This document shows, in pieces, positions 52,801 to 60,312 of a stretch of DNA of 64,000 nucleotides. The stretch is from NCBI GenBank assembly GCA_963723495.1, contig CAVRQR010000011.1, positions 1-64,000 of the forward strand, written 5' to 3'. The position numbers and the translations under genes are program-made. This DNA is from Gp6-AA40 sp963723495 (GTDB lineage: Bacteria > Acidobacteriota > Vicinamibacteria > Vicinamibacterales > UBA2999). The notes below the pieces were generated by a model, which was given only the letters and a program-made list of their open reading frames with translations, had not been told where the DNA came from and did no database searches. Every line of letters begins with the position of its first letter. Position 1 is the stretch's first letter.

Positions 52801-54495
52801 GTGGCCACGTCAGATCTCTGCATCGGCTTACTCTCGCACTTCAATGCGCTCAATCTGGCGGCATGCCTCGAAAAGGCCTCGGGTCCCCTCCGCCTGAAAT
52901 GCGTGCAGGGGCCGGCCGGCGAGCCGGGCGCGGTGCTGCTCGATCCGTCCGCCGAGTTCTGGTCCGCCGGCCTCGATGCCGTTGTCGTCTGGACGCTCCC
53001 GCAGTTCGCCGTCCCGGCCTTCCAGAAGACACTCCGGCACCAGGAGTTCTCCATCGAGGAGATGCTGGCCGATGTCGACGCATTCGCCGCGATGCTTGGC
53101 AGAGTCCCCGAGAGCGTCCCGACCGTCCTGGTGCCTTCGTGGGTGTCTCCCGATCCCGGCCGCGGCCTCGGACCACTCGACTTGATGAGCGATGCCGGCG
53201 TGACGAATGCGTTGATGCGCATGAACCTGAGGCTTGCCGACCACTGCCGGGGCGAGCGCCGAATCGCGCTGCTCGACGCGCAACGGTGGCTCCAGGCCGC
53301 CGGTCCCTCGGCGTACCACGCGCGGCTGTGGTACATGTCGAAGACTCCGTTTCACAATCGCGTGTTCCAGGAAGCGGCGCAGGACATTGTCTCGACACTT
53401 GGAGGGATCAACGGTCGAAGCAAGAAAGTCGTGATCGTCGATCTGGACAACACGCTGTGGGGTGGCGTCGTCGGCGACGATGGAGTCGAGCGGCTGCGCC
53501 TGGGCGGGCACGATGCGGTCGGAGAAGCGTTCGTCGACTTCCAGCGAGGCTTGCAGCGGTTGACCAACCGCGGGGTGCTCCTGGCGATCGTGAGCAAGAA
53601 CGAGGAAGGCGTAGCCCTTGACGCCATTCGGACACACCCTGAAATGGTTCTCGGCATGAAGGACTTCGCCGCCTGGCAGATCAACTGGGGCGACAAGGCG
53701 GCCAACATCGCGCAGGTCATGAAGGAGTTGAATCTCGGCCTCGATTCCGCCGTGTTCCTGGACGACAGCCCGTTCGAGCGCGCGCGTGTGAAGGAGGCAT
53801 TGCCGCAGGTGCTCGTGCCCGACCTGCCGGCCGACCCGATGCTGTACCCGGCGTTCCTTGGCAGCCTGCGATGCTTCGACGACCCGTTCATCAGCGAGGA
53901 GGACCGCGCTCGCCCGGCGATGTATGTCGCGGAGCGCGAGCGATCGGCGGTGAAAGCGAGCGTCGGCTCGCTCGATGAATGGCTGTCACTGCTCGACCTT
54001 CGCGTCACGCCGGAACTCCTGAACGAGGGCAATCTGGAACGTGCGGCGCAACTGCTCAACAAGACGAACCAGATGAATCTGAGCACACGCCGCCTCACCG
54101 CGACGGAACTGCTCGCGTGGTCGAGGGCCGAGGGGCGCACGTTTTGGACCTATCGTGTCTCGGATCGATTTGGCGATTACGGCCTGTGCGGGCTGAGCAG
54201 CCTGGTGCTGGAGGGTGAACGGGGCCGCCTCCTCGATTTCGTCCTCAGCTGTCGTGTGATGGGTCGCGGCGTGGAGGATGCCATGCTCCAGACCGTGGCG
54301 AAGCACGCAGGCGAGGCAGGATGTAGCGAAGTGTTTGGCGAGCTGATTCCCACCGCGAAGAACCAACCGTGTGAGAAGTGGCTCGCTGCGCATCCGGCAC
54401 TGGCCAGGGAAGGCCGCTCCTTCAGGTTGTTGCTTCAGGGCGCGGGTGCGACAGTCCACCGCGTCGCTCCGGTCCAGGCCCAGCCAGGCATTTGA
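52801..54495 (+). CDS. fkbH: FkbH-like HAD-IIIC protein
   Basis: 564 residues from GTG 52801. N-terminal SGNH-like domain (LLSHFNALNLAACLE), then the HAD phosphatase core with VIVDLDNTLWGGVVGDDG (nucleophile DxDxT), LLAIVSKNEEG, VFLDDSPFERARVKEALP; a C-terminal GNAT-like domain with LLNKTNQMNLSTRRLT and YRVSDRFGDYGLCGL. FkbH proteins convert 1,3-bisphosphoglycerate to glyceryl attached to an acyl-carrier protein. A carrier-protein gene lies 540 bases downstream, so a glyceryl- or similar acyl group is probably supplied for decoration of the glycan. Confidence 0.88.
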   Translation: MATSDLCIGLLSHFNALNLAACLEKASGPLRLKCVQGPAGEPGAVLLDPSAEFWSAGLDAVVVWTLPQFAVPAFQKTLRHQEFSIEEMLADVDAFAAMLGRVPESVPTVLVPSWVSPDPGRGLGPLDLMSDAGVTNALMRMNLRLADHCRGERRIALLDAQRWLQAAGPSAYHARLWYMSKTPFHNRVFQEAAQDIVSTLGGINGRSKKVVIVDLDNTLWGGVVGDDGVERLRLGGHDAVGEAFVDFQRGLQRLTNRGVLLAIVSKNEEGVALDAIRTHPEMVLGMKDFAAWQINWGDKAANIAQVMKELNLGLDSAVFLDDSPFERARVKEALPQVLVPDLPADPMLYPAFLGSLRCFDDPFISEEDRARPAMYVAERERSAVKASVGSLDEWLSLLDLRVTPELLNEGNLERAAQLLNKTNQMNLSTRRLTATELLAWSRAEGRTFWTYRVSDRFGDYGLCGLSSLVLEGERGRLLDFVLSCRVMGRGVEDAMLQTVAKHAGEAGCSEVFGELIPTAKNQPCEKWLAAHPALAREGRSFRLLLQGAGATVHRVAPVQAQPGI

Positions 54496-55016
54496 GCAAG
54501 AACGTCCTCCGCCGGCTCGCCAATCGTGCACTGCACCAACTGGCGCGCAATATCCCCGGGGCAACCGGTGTTCGCCCGTTTCTACATCGGCTTCGCGGCG
54601 TCTCGATCGGAAGGAATGTCTTCATTGCCGACGATGTGTATCTGGAGAACGAATACCCGGAGGCGGTCGAGATTCACGAGGGCGCGCAGATCAGCGTTCG
54701 CGCCATCATCATGGCGCACACCCGTGGAGTGGGCCGTATCGTCATTGGCAAGGACGCGTACGTGGGACCGAACACCGTGGTGATTACATCGGGAGGAAGG
54801 CTTCTGACGATTGGTGAAGGCGCGGTGGTTGGTGCCGGCGTGGTCGTCAACAGCAACGTGGCACCGCACACGTTTGTCGCAAACGATTCCGCCAGAGCCG
54901 TCGCCAAGGTGCGGGTGCCTCTCGCGACGGCAGAGACCATGGAGGATTTCGTACGTGGTCTCGTGCCGATTCGGGCTCGGACGAGCGGCGCGTCTCGCAC
55001 ACGCAACGACACGTAG
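54492..55016 (+). CDS. Hexapeptide-repeat acyltransferase
   Basis: 174 residues from TTG 54492 (TTGA overlap with FkbH stop). Left-handed beta-helix: VSIGRNVFIADDVYLENEY, VEIHEGAQISVRAIIMAHT, GVGRIVIGKDAYVGPNTVVI, LLTIGEGAVVGAGVVVNS. The catalytic-type His is in MAHTRG. The C-terminal tail is short. Between FkbH and the carrier protein it is the natural candidate to move the acyl group from the carrier to a sugar. Confidence 0.8.
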   Translation: MSKNVLRRLANRALHQLARNIPGATGVRPFLHRLRGVSIGRNVFIADDVYLENEYPEAVEIHEGAQISVRAIIMAHTRGVGRIVIGKDAYVGPNTVVITSGGRLLTIGEGAVVGAGVVVNSNVAPHTFVANDSARAVAKVRVPLATAETMEDFVRGLVPIRARTSGASRTRNDT

Positions 55017-55031
55017 GCATTGTGAGGCTTT

Positions 55032-55340
55032 GTGAGTATCGATCGGACTGACGTCGAGAGCATCGTTTATCGGGCGATCGACCAGGTGAACGAGGTCCAA
55101 CCCGAGGACAACCTTCTGGCCAAGGCGCCAGCCACGGTCCTCGTCGGACGGGGCGGACAGCTTGATTCAATGGGGTTCGTGAACTTCGTAGCCGCGCTCG
55201 AGGAGCAGCTGGCAGCCGCTGTCGACTCGAGCGCGAACATCGTCGACGAGTTGAACTCCAGAAGCCAGAGCGTGAAGGCGACGACCGTCGCCGATTGGAT
55301 CGAGGTCGTTCAATCGGTCCTTCAACATGCCCGATCCTGA
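55032..55340 (+). CDS. Acyl-carrier-protein-like protein
   Basis: 102 residues from GTG 55032. Helical, acidic protein with the carrier motif GGQLDSMGFVNFVAALEE; the Ser in DSM is the predicted phosphopantetheine site. Residues before it (IVYRAIDQVNEVQPEDNLL) and after fit the four-helix ACP fold, somewhat extended. Overlaps the next start by 14 bases. Predicted to carry the acyl unit made by FkbH. Confidence 0.8.
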   Translation: MSIDRTDVESIVYRAIDQVNEVQPEDNLLAKAPATVLVGRGGQLDSMGFVNFVAALEEQLAAAVDSSANIVDELNSRSQSVKATTVADWIEVVQSVLQHARS

Positions 55341-57108
55341 GGCGCTTCTACTCACCGGCGGTGGTGAGTTGTCCAGTTCGGGCCGGAGACTAGCCCGGAT
55401 GCTGGAGTTCTTTGGTGTGCAATGGCGTGCCGTGCCCGCCGTGCGCAGCCTGGAGGAAGTCAGCCAGTCTCAGGCGCGGAGCTGCCGGTTGTTCGCCGAC
55501 GCTGACCTGTTTGCGCGTCTTCTCGAGGAACTGGATCGTCAGCCCGATGGCTGGCGCTGGTGGCGGCATCACGTGCATTCGGCCTTCGTGTACGCGTCCC
55601 CCCAGCACGAAGCTCTGAACAGCGTGCTGGGCAGAGTTTTCACCGGTGCTCGATGTGCCCCGCGAAACAGCAGCGACAACAGGATTTCGGTTGCGGAGGC
55701 GGTTGAAGACTTCTGCGGCGTCATGTCCGGCGTGCAGTGCGAGGCAGCATTGGCCGCAGATCTGCCCATCGTGAAATCGCTCGGGAGCGCCGCCTGCAAC
55801 CTGGTGAGCCTGGGCGAAGGCGCGGTGTTCGTGAAGGTCGAACACGAGGGCGTCCCCGTGTACATCTCGACCAGCGCGGACGTGGTCGACGTGGATGGCG
55901 ATGTGGGCCCGAGGAACTTCGACGTGCGAGAGCATTTCCTCGACTCGGTGCCTCCAGTCCTGTACATCAAATGGGCGTTCCGCGACAGCGCGTGGGCGTC
56001 GCCCGGGACGAGCGCGTGTCTGGTTATCGACGATCCTCTGTTGAGGCGCAGGTACGGGTGCATCGATTTCCTTACGCTGCTGGCGGCCATGGAGCGGCAC
56101 CGATTCTTCAGCAGCATCGCCTTCATTCCGTGGAACTGGCGCAGGAGCCGGCCCGACGCCGTCCGGCTGTTTCGCGACAACCCGCACCGCTTCTCGCTAT
56201 CGGTCCACGGTTGCGATCACACCGGCGGCGAGTTCGGGACGACCGACACGCGTGTGCTGCAGACGAAGGCGACGCTCGCGCTCCAGCGCATGCGATCGCA
56301 CGAGTCCACAACCGGTATCCACCACGATGAGGTGATGGTGTTCCCGCAGGGCGTATTCTCGACCGCGGCGATGGAAGCGCTGAAGCACAGCAACTACGTC
56401 GCAGCGGTCAATACTGAGATCGCCAGCACCGACGCGGGTCGCCCGGTGTTAAAGGTGTCGGACGTGTGGGACGTGGCAGTGACCAGCTATGGCTTTCCGC
56501 TGTTTACCCGTCGATATCCTCGTGACGGAGTTGCCAACTTCGCGTTCGACGCGCTCCTCGGCAAACCGATCATCATTGTGATTCACCACGACTTCTGCCG
56601 CGACGGCGGCGTCGAGCTCGTGGCGTTTGTCGAGCAGCTCAACGCGCTGAAGACGACGTTGACCTGGCGCAGCCTTGGCGAGCTCGTGCGGCACAGCTAC
56701 CGCTGGAAGCCGGCCGGGGCGAACGTCGTCGACGCCGAGATGTACGGCAACGTGCTCAGACTCCAGAATTCAGGTGCTGGGATCATGCGCTTTCGCGTCT
56801 CGAAACGTGAGCCCGACCCGTCCGGCGTCGCGGGGGTGCACGCGGGCGCCCGCTCGATTCCCTGGGAAGCTCGCGAAGGCCGCCTGCATTATGAGGTGGA
56901 CGTCAAGGCCGCCGACGCCTTACTCCTCCGTGTGCAGTTCGATGACCATACCGGCGTGATCCTTGGTTCCGCGCCGTTGAAGCAGCGGGTTAAGACGGGG
57001 CTACGACGCTATCTCTCCGAAGCGCGGGACAACTACCTCGTCCCCGGAAGGATTCGACTGACGGATGCGATCCGGTCCGGACGCGATACCCATGCGAGCC
57101 GCAACTGA
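55327..57108 (+). CDS. Large NodB-like superfamily protein of unknown function
   Basis: 593 residues, intact. The first 220 residues are without recognised family. In the middle, SACLVIDDPLLRRRYGCID looks like a DD metal/catalytic pair, and FSLSVHGCDHTGGEFG gives an HGxDH motif; IIIVIHHDFCRDGG supplies further His residues. This is the layout of glycoside hydrolase/deacetylase beta/alpha barrels. The C-terminal 120 residues read as a beta-sandwich (ILRVQFDDHT-like region). Could deacetylate or modify the glycan; no signal peptide. Not recognised further. Confidence 0.6.
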   Translation: MPDPEALLLTGGGELSSSGRRLARMLEFFGVQWRAVPAVRSLEEVSQSQARSCRLFADADLFARLLEELDRQPDGWRWWRHHVHSAFVYASPQHEALNSVLGRVFTGARCAPRNSSDNRISVAEAVEDFCGVMSGVQCEAALAADLPIVKSLGSAACNLVSLGEGAVFVKVEHEGVPVYISTSADVVDVDGDVGPRNFDVREHFLDSVPPVLYIKWAFRDSAWASPGTSACLVIDDPLLRRRYGCIDFLTLLAAMERHRFFSSIAFIPWNWRRSRPDAVRLFRDNPHRFSLSVHGCDHTGGEFGTTDTRVLQTKATLALQRMRSHESTTGIHHDEVMVFPQGVFSTAAMEALKHSNYVAAVNTEIASTDAGRPVLKVSDVWDVAVTSYGFPLFTRRYPRDGVANFAFDALLGKPIIIVIHHDFCRDGGVELVAFVEQLNALKTTLTWRSLGELVRHSYRWKPAGANVVDAEMYGNVLRLQNSGAGIMRFRVSKREPDPSGVAGVHAGARSIPWEAREGRLHYEVDVKAADALLLRVQFDDHTGVILGSAPLKQRVKTGLRRYLSEARDNYLVPGRIRLTDAIRSGRDTHASRN

Positions 57109-58384
57109 ATCACCCGCCTCGCGGCAGGACTCCGCCGTGCCGCCGCTTGCGCGCGACGTGTCTGGCGTGCTGACGGGATTCGTGCCGTGGCTGGAGCGCT
57201 TCGGGGAGACGTCCTTCGACCATCAGAGCTTCTTCGCGGGCCCCATCGGCGGACGCGCAAAGGCAATGTATTATCGGCGTGGCGCCCTCGGAGTGGCGGC
57301 CGTTGCTCCGCTGATCTTCTTCGAGGCATTCGTGCCGTCGGCACGGCGCCTGTTCCATCGGCGCCTCAGGTTCCCCATCGCGGACGCCCACTTCGCGATG
57401 GGATTCGCCTTTCTCTTCGAGATCACCGGCGAACGGAGGCATCTGGACAGGGCCGTTCATTTCCTGAATGCACTTACAGCGTCACGCTGCGGTCAATTCG
57501 AGGATCTCTGCTGGGGCTATCCATTTGACTGGGTTACGCGTGGAGGAGTCATCCGTCAGGATACGCCGCTCATCACGACGACTCCTTACGTCTACGAGGC
57601 GTTTCTGCACGTCGGGCAGCTGGACCGGCGGGCAGAGTGGCGCCACGCGCTCGAATCGATTACCCGTCACGCCCGGAACGACATCAAGGATTTTCCAGCC
57701 TCCGAGCGCGCCAGTACGTGTTCGTACACCCCGGACGACAAGGGCGGCGTGATCAATGCTGCGGCGTACAGAGCCTTTCTGCTGACCAGCGCTTCGCAGG
57801 TTCTGTCCCAGAGGGAACATTGGCTGACCGCGGAACGGAACCTGAACTTCGTGCTGGAAAATCAGAACCCGGACGGCTCGTGGCCTTACGCGGTGGACGG
57901 CGTCCGGGATTTCGTCGATCACTTTCACACGTGCTTCGTGATGAAGGCGCTGGCGAAGATACACACGATGACTGGCCACGCCGGCTGCCTGGCAGCGTTG
58001 ACGCGCGGCGTTGCGTACTACCTGGAGCACCTCTTCGATGCCGACGGGCTGCCGCGACCGTTCGCCCGGGCACCGCGGATGACCGTCTACAAGCGAGAGC
58101 TGTACGACTGCGCCGAGTGCATCAACCTCTGCGTGCTGCTTCGCGACCGGTTCCCGCAGCTGGAGCCGGTCCTCGAGCGTGTCGTCAAGGACATCGTGGC
58201 GAACTGGACGAAACCGGACGGGTCGTTCCGGTCGCGGCGGCTGCTGGCCGGCTGGGATAACGTTCCCATGCACCGGTGGGCGCAGTCCCAGATGTTTCGA
58301 AGCCTCGCGTTCTATCTTCGTGAGGCCACTCGGCCGAACCAAACCGGCTCGCGAGAATCGCAAAGCCATCGAGAAACGAATTAG
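57092..58384 (+). CDS. Alpha/alpha-barrel (glycoside-hydrolase-like) protein of unknown function
   Basis: 430 residues from ATG 57092 (ATG 57065 also possible). Repeated helix pairs such as RFPIADAHFAMGFAFLFE, HLDRAVHFLNALTASR, VYEAFLHVGQLDRRAEW, AERNLNFVLENQNPDGSWPY and LAKIHTMTGHAGCLAALTRG are those of a six-hairpin alpha/alpha toroid, as in prenyl-cyclase-like or glycoside-hydrolase folds. The NPDGSWPYAVDG loop is like that of polysaccharide lyase/hydrolase relatives. Immediately upstream of an asparagine synthase. No signal peptide, so a cytoplasmic role is likely. Confidence 0.55.
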   Translation: MRAATESPASRQDSAVPPLARDVSGVLTGFVPWLERFGETSFDHQSFFAGPIGGRAKAMYYRRGALGVAAVAPLIFFEAFVPSARRLFHRRLRFPIADAHFAMGFAFLFEITGERRHLDRAVHFLNALTASRCGQFEDLCWGYPFDWVTRGGVIRQDTPLITTTPYVYEAFLHVGQLDRRAEWRHALESITRHARNDIKDFPASERASTCSYTPDDKGGVINAAAYRAFLLTSASQVLSQREHWLTAERNLNFVLENQNPDGSWPYAVDGVRDFVDHFHTCFVMKALAKIHTMTGHAGCLAALTRGVAYYLEHLFDADGLPRPFARAPRMTVYKRELYDCAECINLCVLLRDRFPQLEPVLERVVKDIVANWTKPDGSFRSRRLLAGWDNVPMHRWAQSQMFRSLAFYLREATRPNQTGSRESQSHRETN

Positions 58385-58386
58385 TC

Positions 58387-60312
58387 ATGTGCGGAATCGC
58401 AGGACTGTTCAACTTCCAGCATGAGGAACCCGTCGATCCCGAGGTGATTCGGCGCATGGCCTCGTCCATCGCCCATCGCGGGCCCGACGACGAGGGCTAT
58501 TTCGTCTCGGGTCACGTCGGGCTCGGCTTCCGGCGTCTCTCGATCATCGACCTTGCCGGCGGTCACCAGCCGATGTCGGACGATGCCGGGACGACGTGGG
58601 TCATCTTCAACGGGGAGATTTACAACTTCAAAGAGTTGCGTTCGACCCTCGAGCAGGCGGGGCACTGCTTCCGCACGCAATCCGACACCGAGGTGATTGT
58701 TCACGGTTACAAGCAGTGGGGTACAGGCGTGTTCGAACGCCTGAACGGCATGTTCGGTCTGGCCATCTGGGATGCCGTGCGGCGGCGGCTCGTCGTGGCG
58801 CGTGACGCGATGGGTATCAAGCTGGTCTACTACCAGATCGCACAAGGCCGTCTTACGTTCGGATCGGAGATTCGCGCGGTCCTCGCGGCTAATGAGGACG
58901 TTCGTCCCGGCGTTGATCCGATTGCGCTCAGTCGATTCCTGCAGTTTCGCTATACACCATCCCCTTCCACTATCTACCAAGGTATCCGCAAGCTCGCTCC
59001 TGGCACGATGCTGGTGGTCGAGGACGGCGTGTGCCGTGAGCAGCGCTGGTACGACTTCACACCCGTGCCGTTCTCGAATGAGAAAGACGAGGAGGAAGCC
59101 GCTCGCGAGCTGCTCGACTTGTACAAAGGAGCGGTCAGGCGCCACCTGCTGAGCGACGTGCCGGTCGGGATCCTCCTGAGCGGCGGGTTGGATTCGGGCC
59201 TGCTGCTCGCGCTGATGAACGAATGCGGCGACGACTGGCCGGCCTACACGGTAGGGTACGGCGAGAGCTTCAAGGACGACGAGCTCGTCGACGCGGCCGA
59301 GACCGCCACGATATTGGGGGCGCGCCACATCCCGGTCCAACTCGATCGCGAGGAGTTCGAACGATTGCTGCCGGCGATCGTCGAACACCTCGAGGAGCCG
59401 ATCGCGTCCTCGTCCATCGTGCCGATGTACCTCGTGTGCCAGCGTGCGCGCGAGGATGTCAAGGTCGCTCTGATCGGGCAGGGACCGGACGAGCTCTTCG
59501 GCGGATACCTTCGTCACCTCGGGCTGCATTACGGCAAGACGTGGCGCAGTCTTCCTCCGGCGCTGCGGCAGGTGATCGGCGCGGCCGTCAGTCGGCTCCC
59601 GCGCAGCGAGACCGCCAAGAGAGGCGTCTACTCCCTCGGGATCGAGGACCGGTTGAGCCGATATCAGCATGTGTTTTCGCTTGCGCCCGTTCAGACGATC
59701 GTCGGGCTCTTCCAGGATGGCCTGCTGCCGGACGGCCACGAGCAGACCGACGTGGATTACTGGAGCGACCTGCTGCCGCAGATGGAGCACCTCGACGACC
59801 TTGGCGGGCTGCAACATCTGGAGCTGCGATCGTCGCTCCCCGACGAACTGCTCATGTTCGGCGACAAGCTGTCCATGGCCCACGGTCTCGAGGTGCGAGT
59901 GCCGTACCTTGACCGGACGGTCGTGGAGTTCGCCGAGCGCCTTGGGGCCGGCATGAAGGTCCGCAACGGTCAGCGCAAATGGATTCATCGCAAGGTGGCG
60001 CGGCAGTATCTGCCGCAAGCGATCCTGGCGCGGAAGAAGCGCGGATTTGCGGGGAACGTCGTGGACGACTGGTTTCACTCGGCGCTCGACAGCGTGCTGT
60101 CGGAGCTGTTGCTCGATAGCGATTCGCTCATGTTCAATCTGCTCCGGGTGGAGCCCGTGCGCCAACTGCTCGAGGCGCACCGGTCGGGCAGAGACGACAA
60201 TCACAAGCTGCTCTTCAGCCTGGCGATGTTCGAGCATTGGCTGCGTGGTCAGGCGGCGGCCTGGCCCCGACCTCTGCAGCCGCAGACCGTGCCGGCGACA
60301 TGCCAGGAATAG
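58387..60312 (+). CDS. asnB: Asparagine synthase-like amidotransferase (glutamine hydrolysing)
   Basis: 641 residues. N-terminal glutaminase with Cys2 directly after Met (MCGIAGLFNF), SIAHRGPDDEGYF, and FNGEIYNFKELR; synthetase domain with PP-loop VGILLSGGLDSGLLLALM (about residues 255-272) and DKLSMAHGLEVRVPYLDR. Length and marks fit the amidotransferases that accompany exosortase exopolysaccharide loci. Probably amidates a uronic acid or a similar carboxylate of the glycan. Confidence 0.9.
   Translation: MCGIAGLFNFQHEEPVDPEVIRRMASSIAHRGPDDEGYFVSGHVGLGFRRLSIIDLAGGHQPMSDDAGTTWVIFNGEIYNFKELRSTLEQAGHCFRTQSDTEVIVHGYKQWGTGVFERLNGMFGLAIWDAVRRRLVVARDAMGIKLVYYQIAQGRLTFGSEIRAVLAANEDVRPGVDPIALSRFLQFRYTPSPSTIYQGIRKLAPGTMLVVEDGVCREQRWYDFTPVPFSNEKDEEEAARELLDLYKGAVRRHLLSDVPVGILLSGGLDSGLLLALMNECGDDWPAYTVGYGESFKDDELVDAAETATILGARHIPVQLDREEFERLLPAIVEHLEEPIASSSIVPMYLVCQRAREDVKVALIGQGPDELFGGYLRHLGLHYGKTWRSLPPALRQVIGAAVSRLPRSETAKRGVYSLGIEDRLSRYQHVFSLAPVQTIVGLFQDGLLPDGHEQTDVDYWSDLLPQMEHLDDLGGLQHLELRSSLPDELLMFGDKLSMAHGLEVRVPYLDRTVVEFAERLGAGMKVRNGQRKWIHRKVARQYLPQAILARKKRGFAGNVVDDWFHSALDSVLSELLLDSDSLMFNLLRVEPVRQLLEAHRSGRDDNHKLLFSLAMFEHWLRGQAAAWPRPLQPQTVPATCQE

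Noticed and set aside
51829..54495. Single 888-codon methyltransferase/FkbH fusion
   Set aside because: The stretch between about 52615 and 52800 is out of frame; the true methyltransferase end (GWHRMIYGYKG) is in another frame with its own stop at 52792, and FkbH has a GTG start at 52801.
58381..60237. 618-codon open frame on the minus strand opposite the asparagine synthase
   Set aside because: A shadow frame caused by high GC at third positions; the plus-strand protein has all family motifs and the minus translation resembles nothing.
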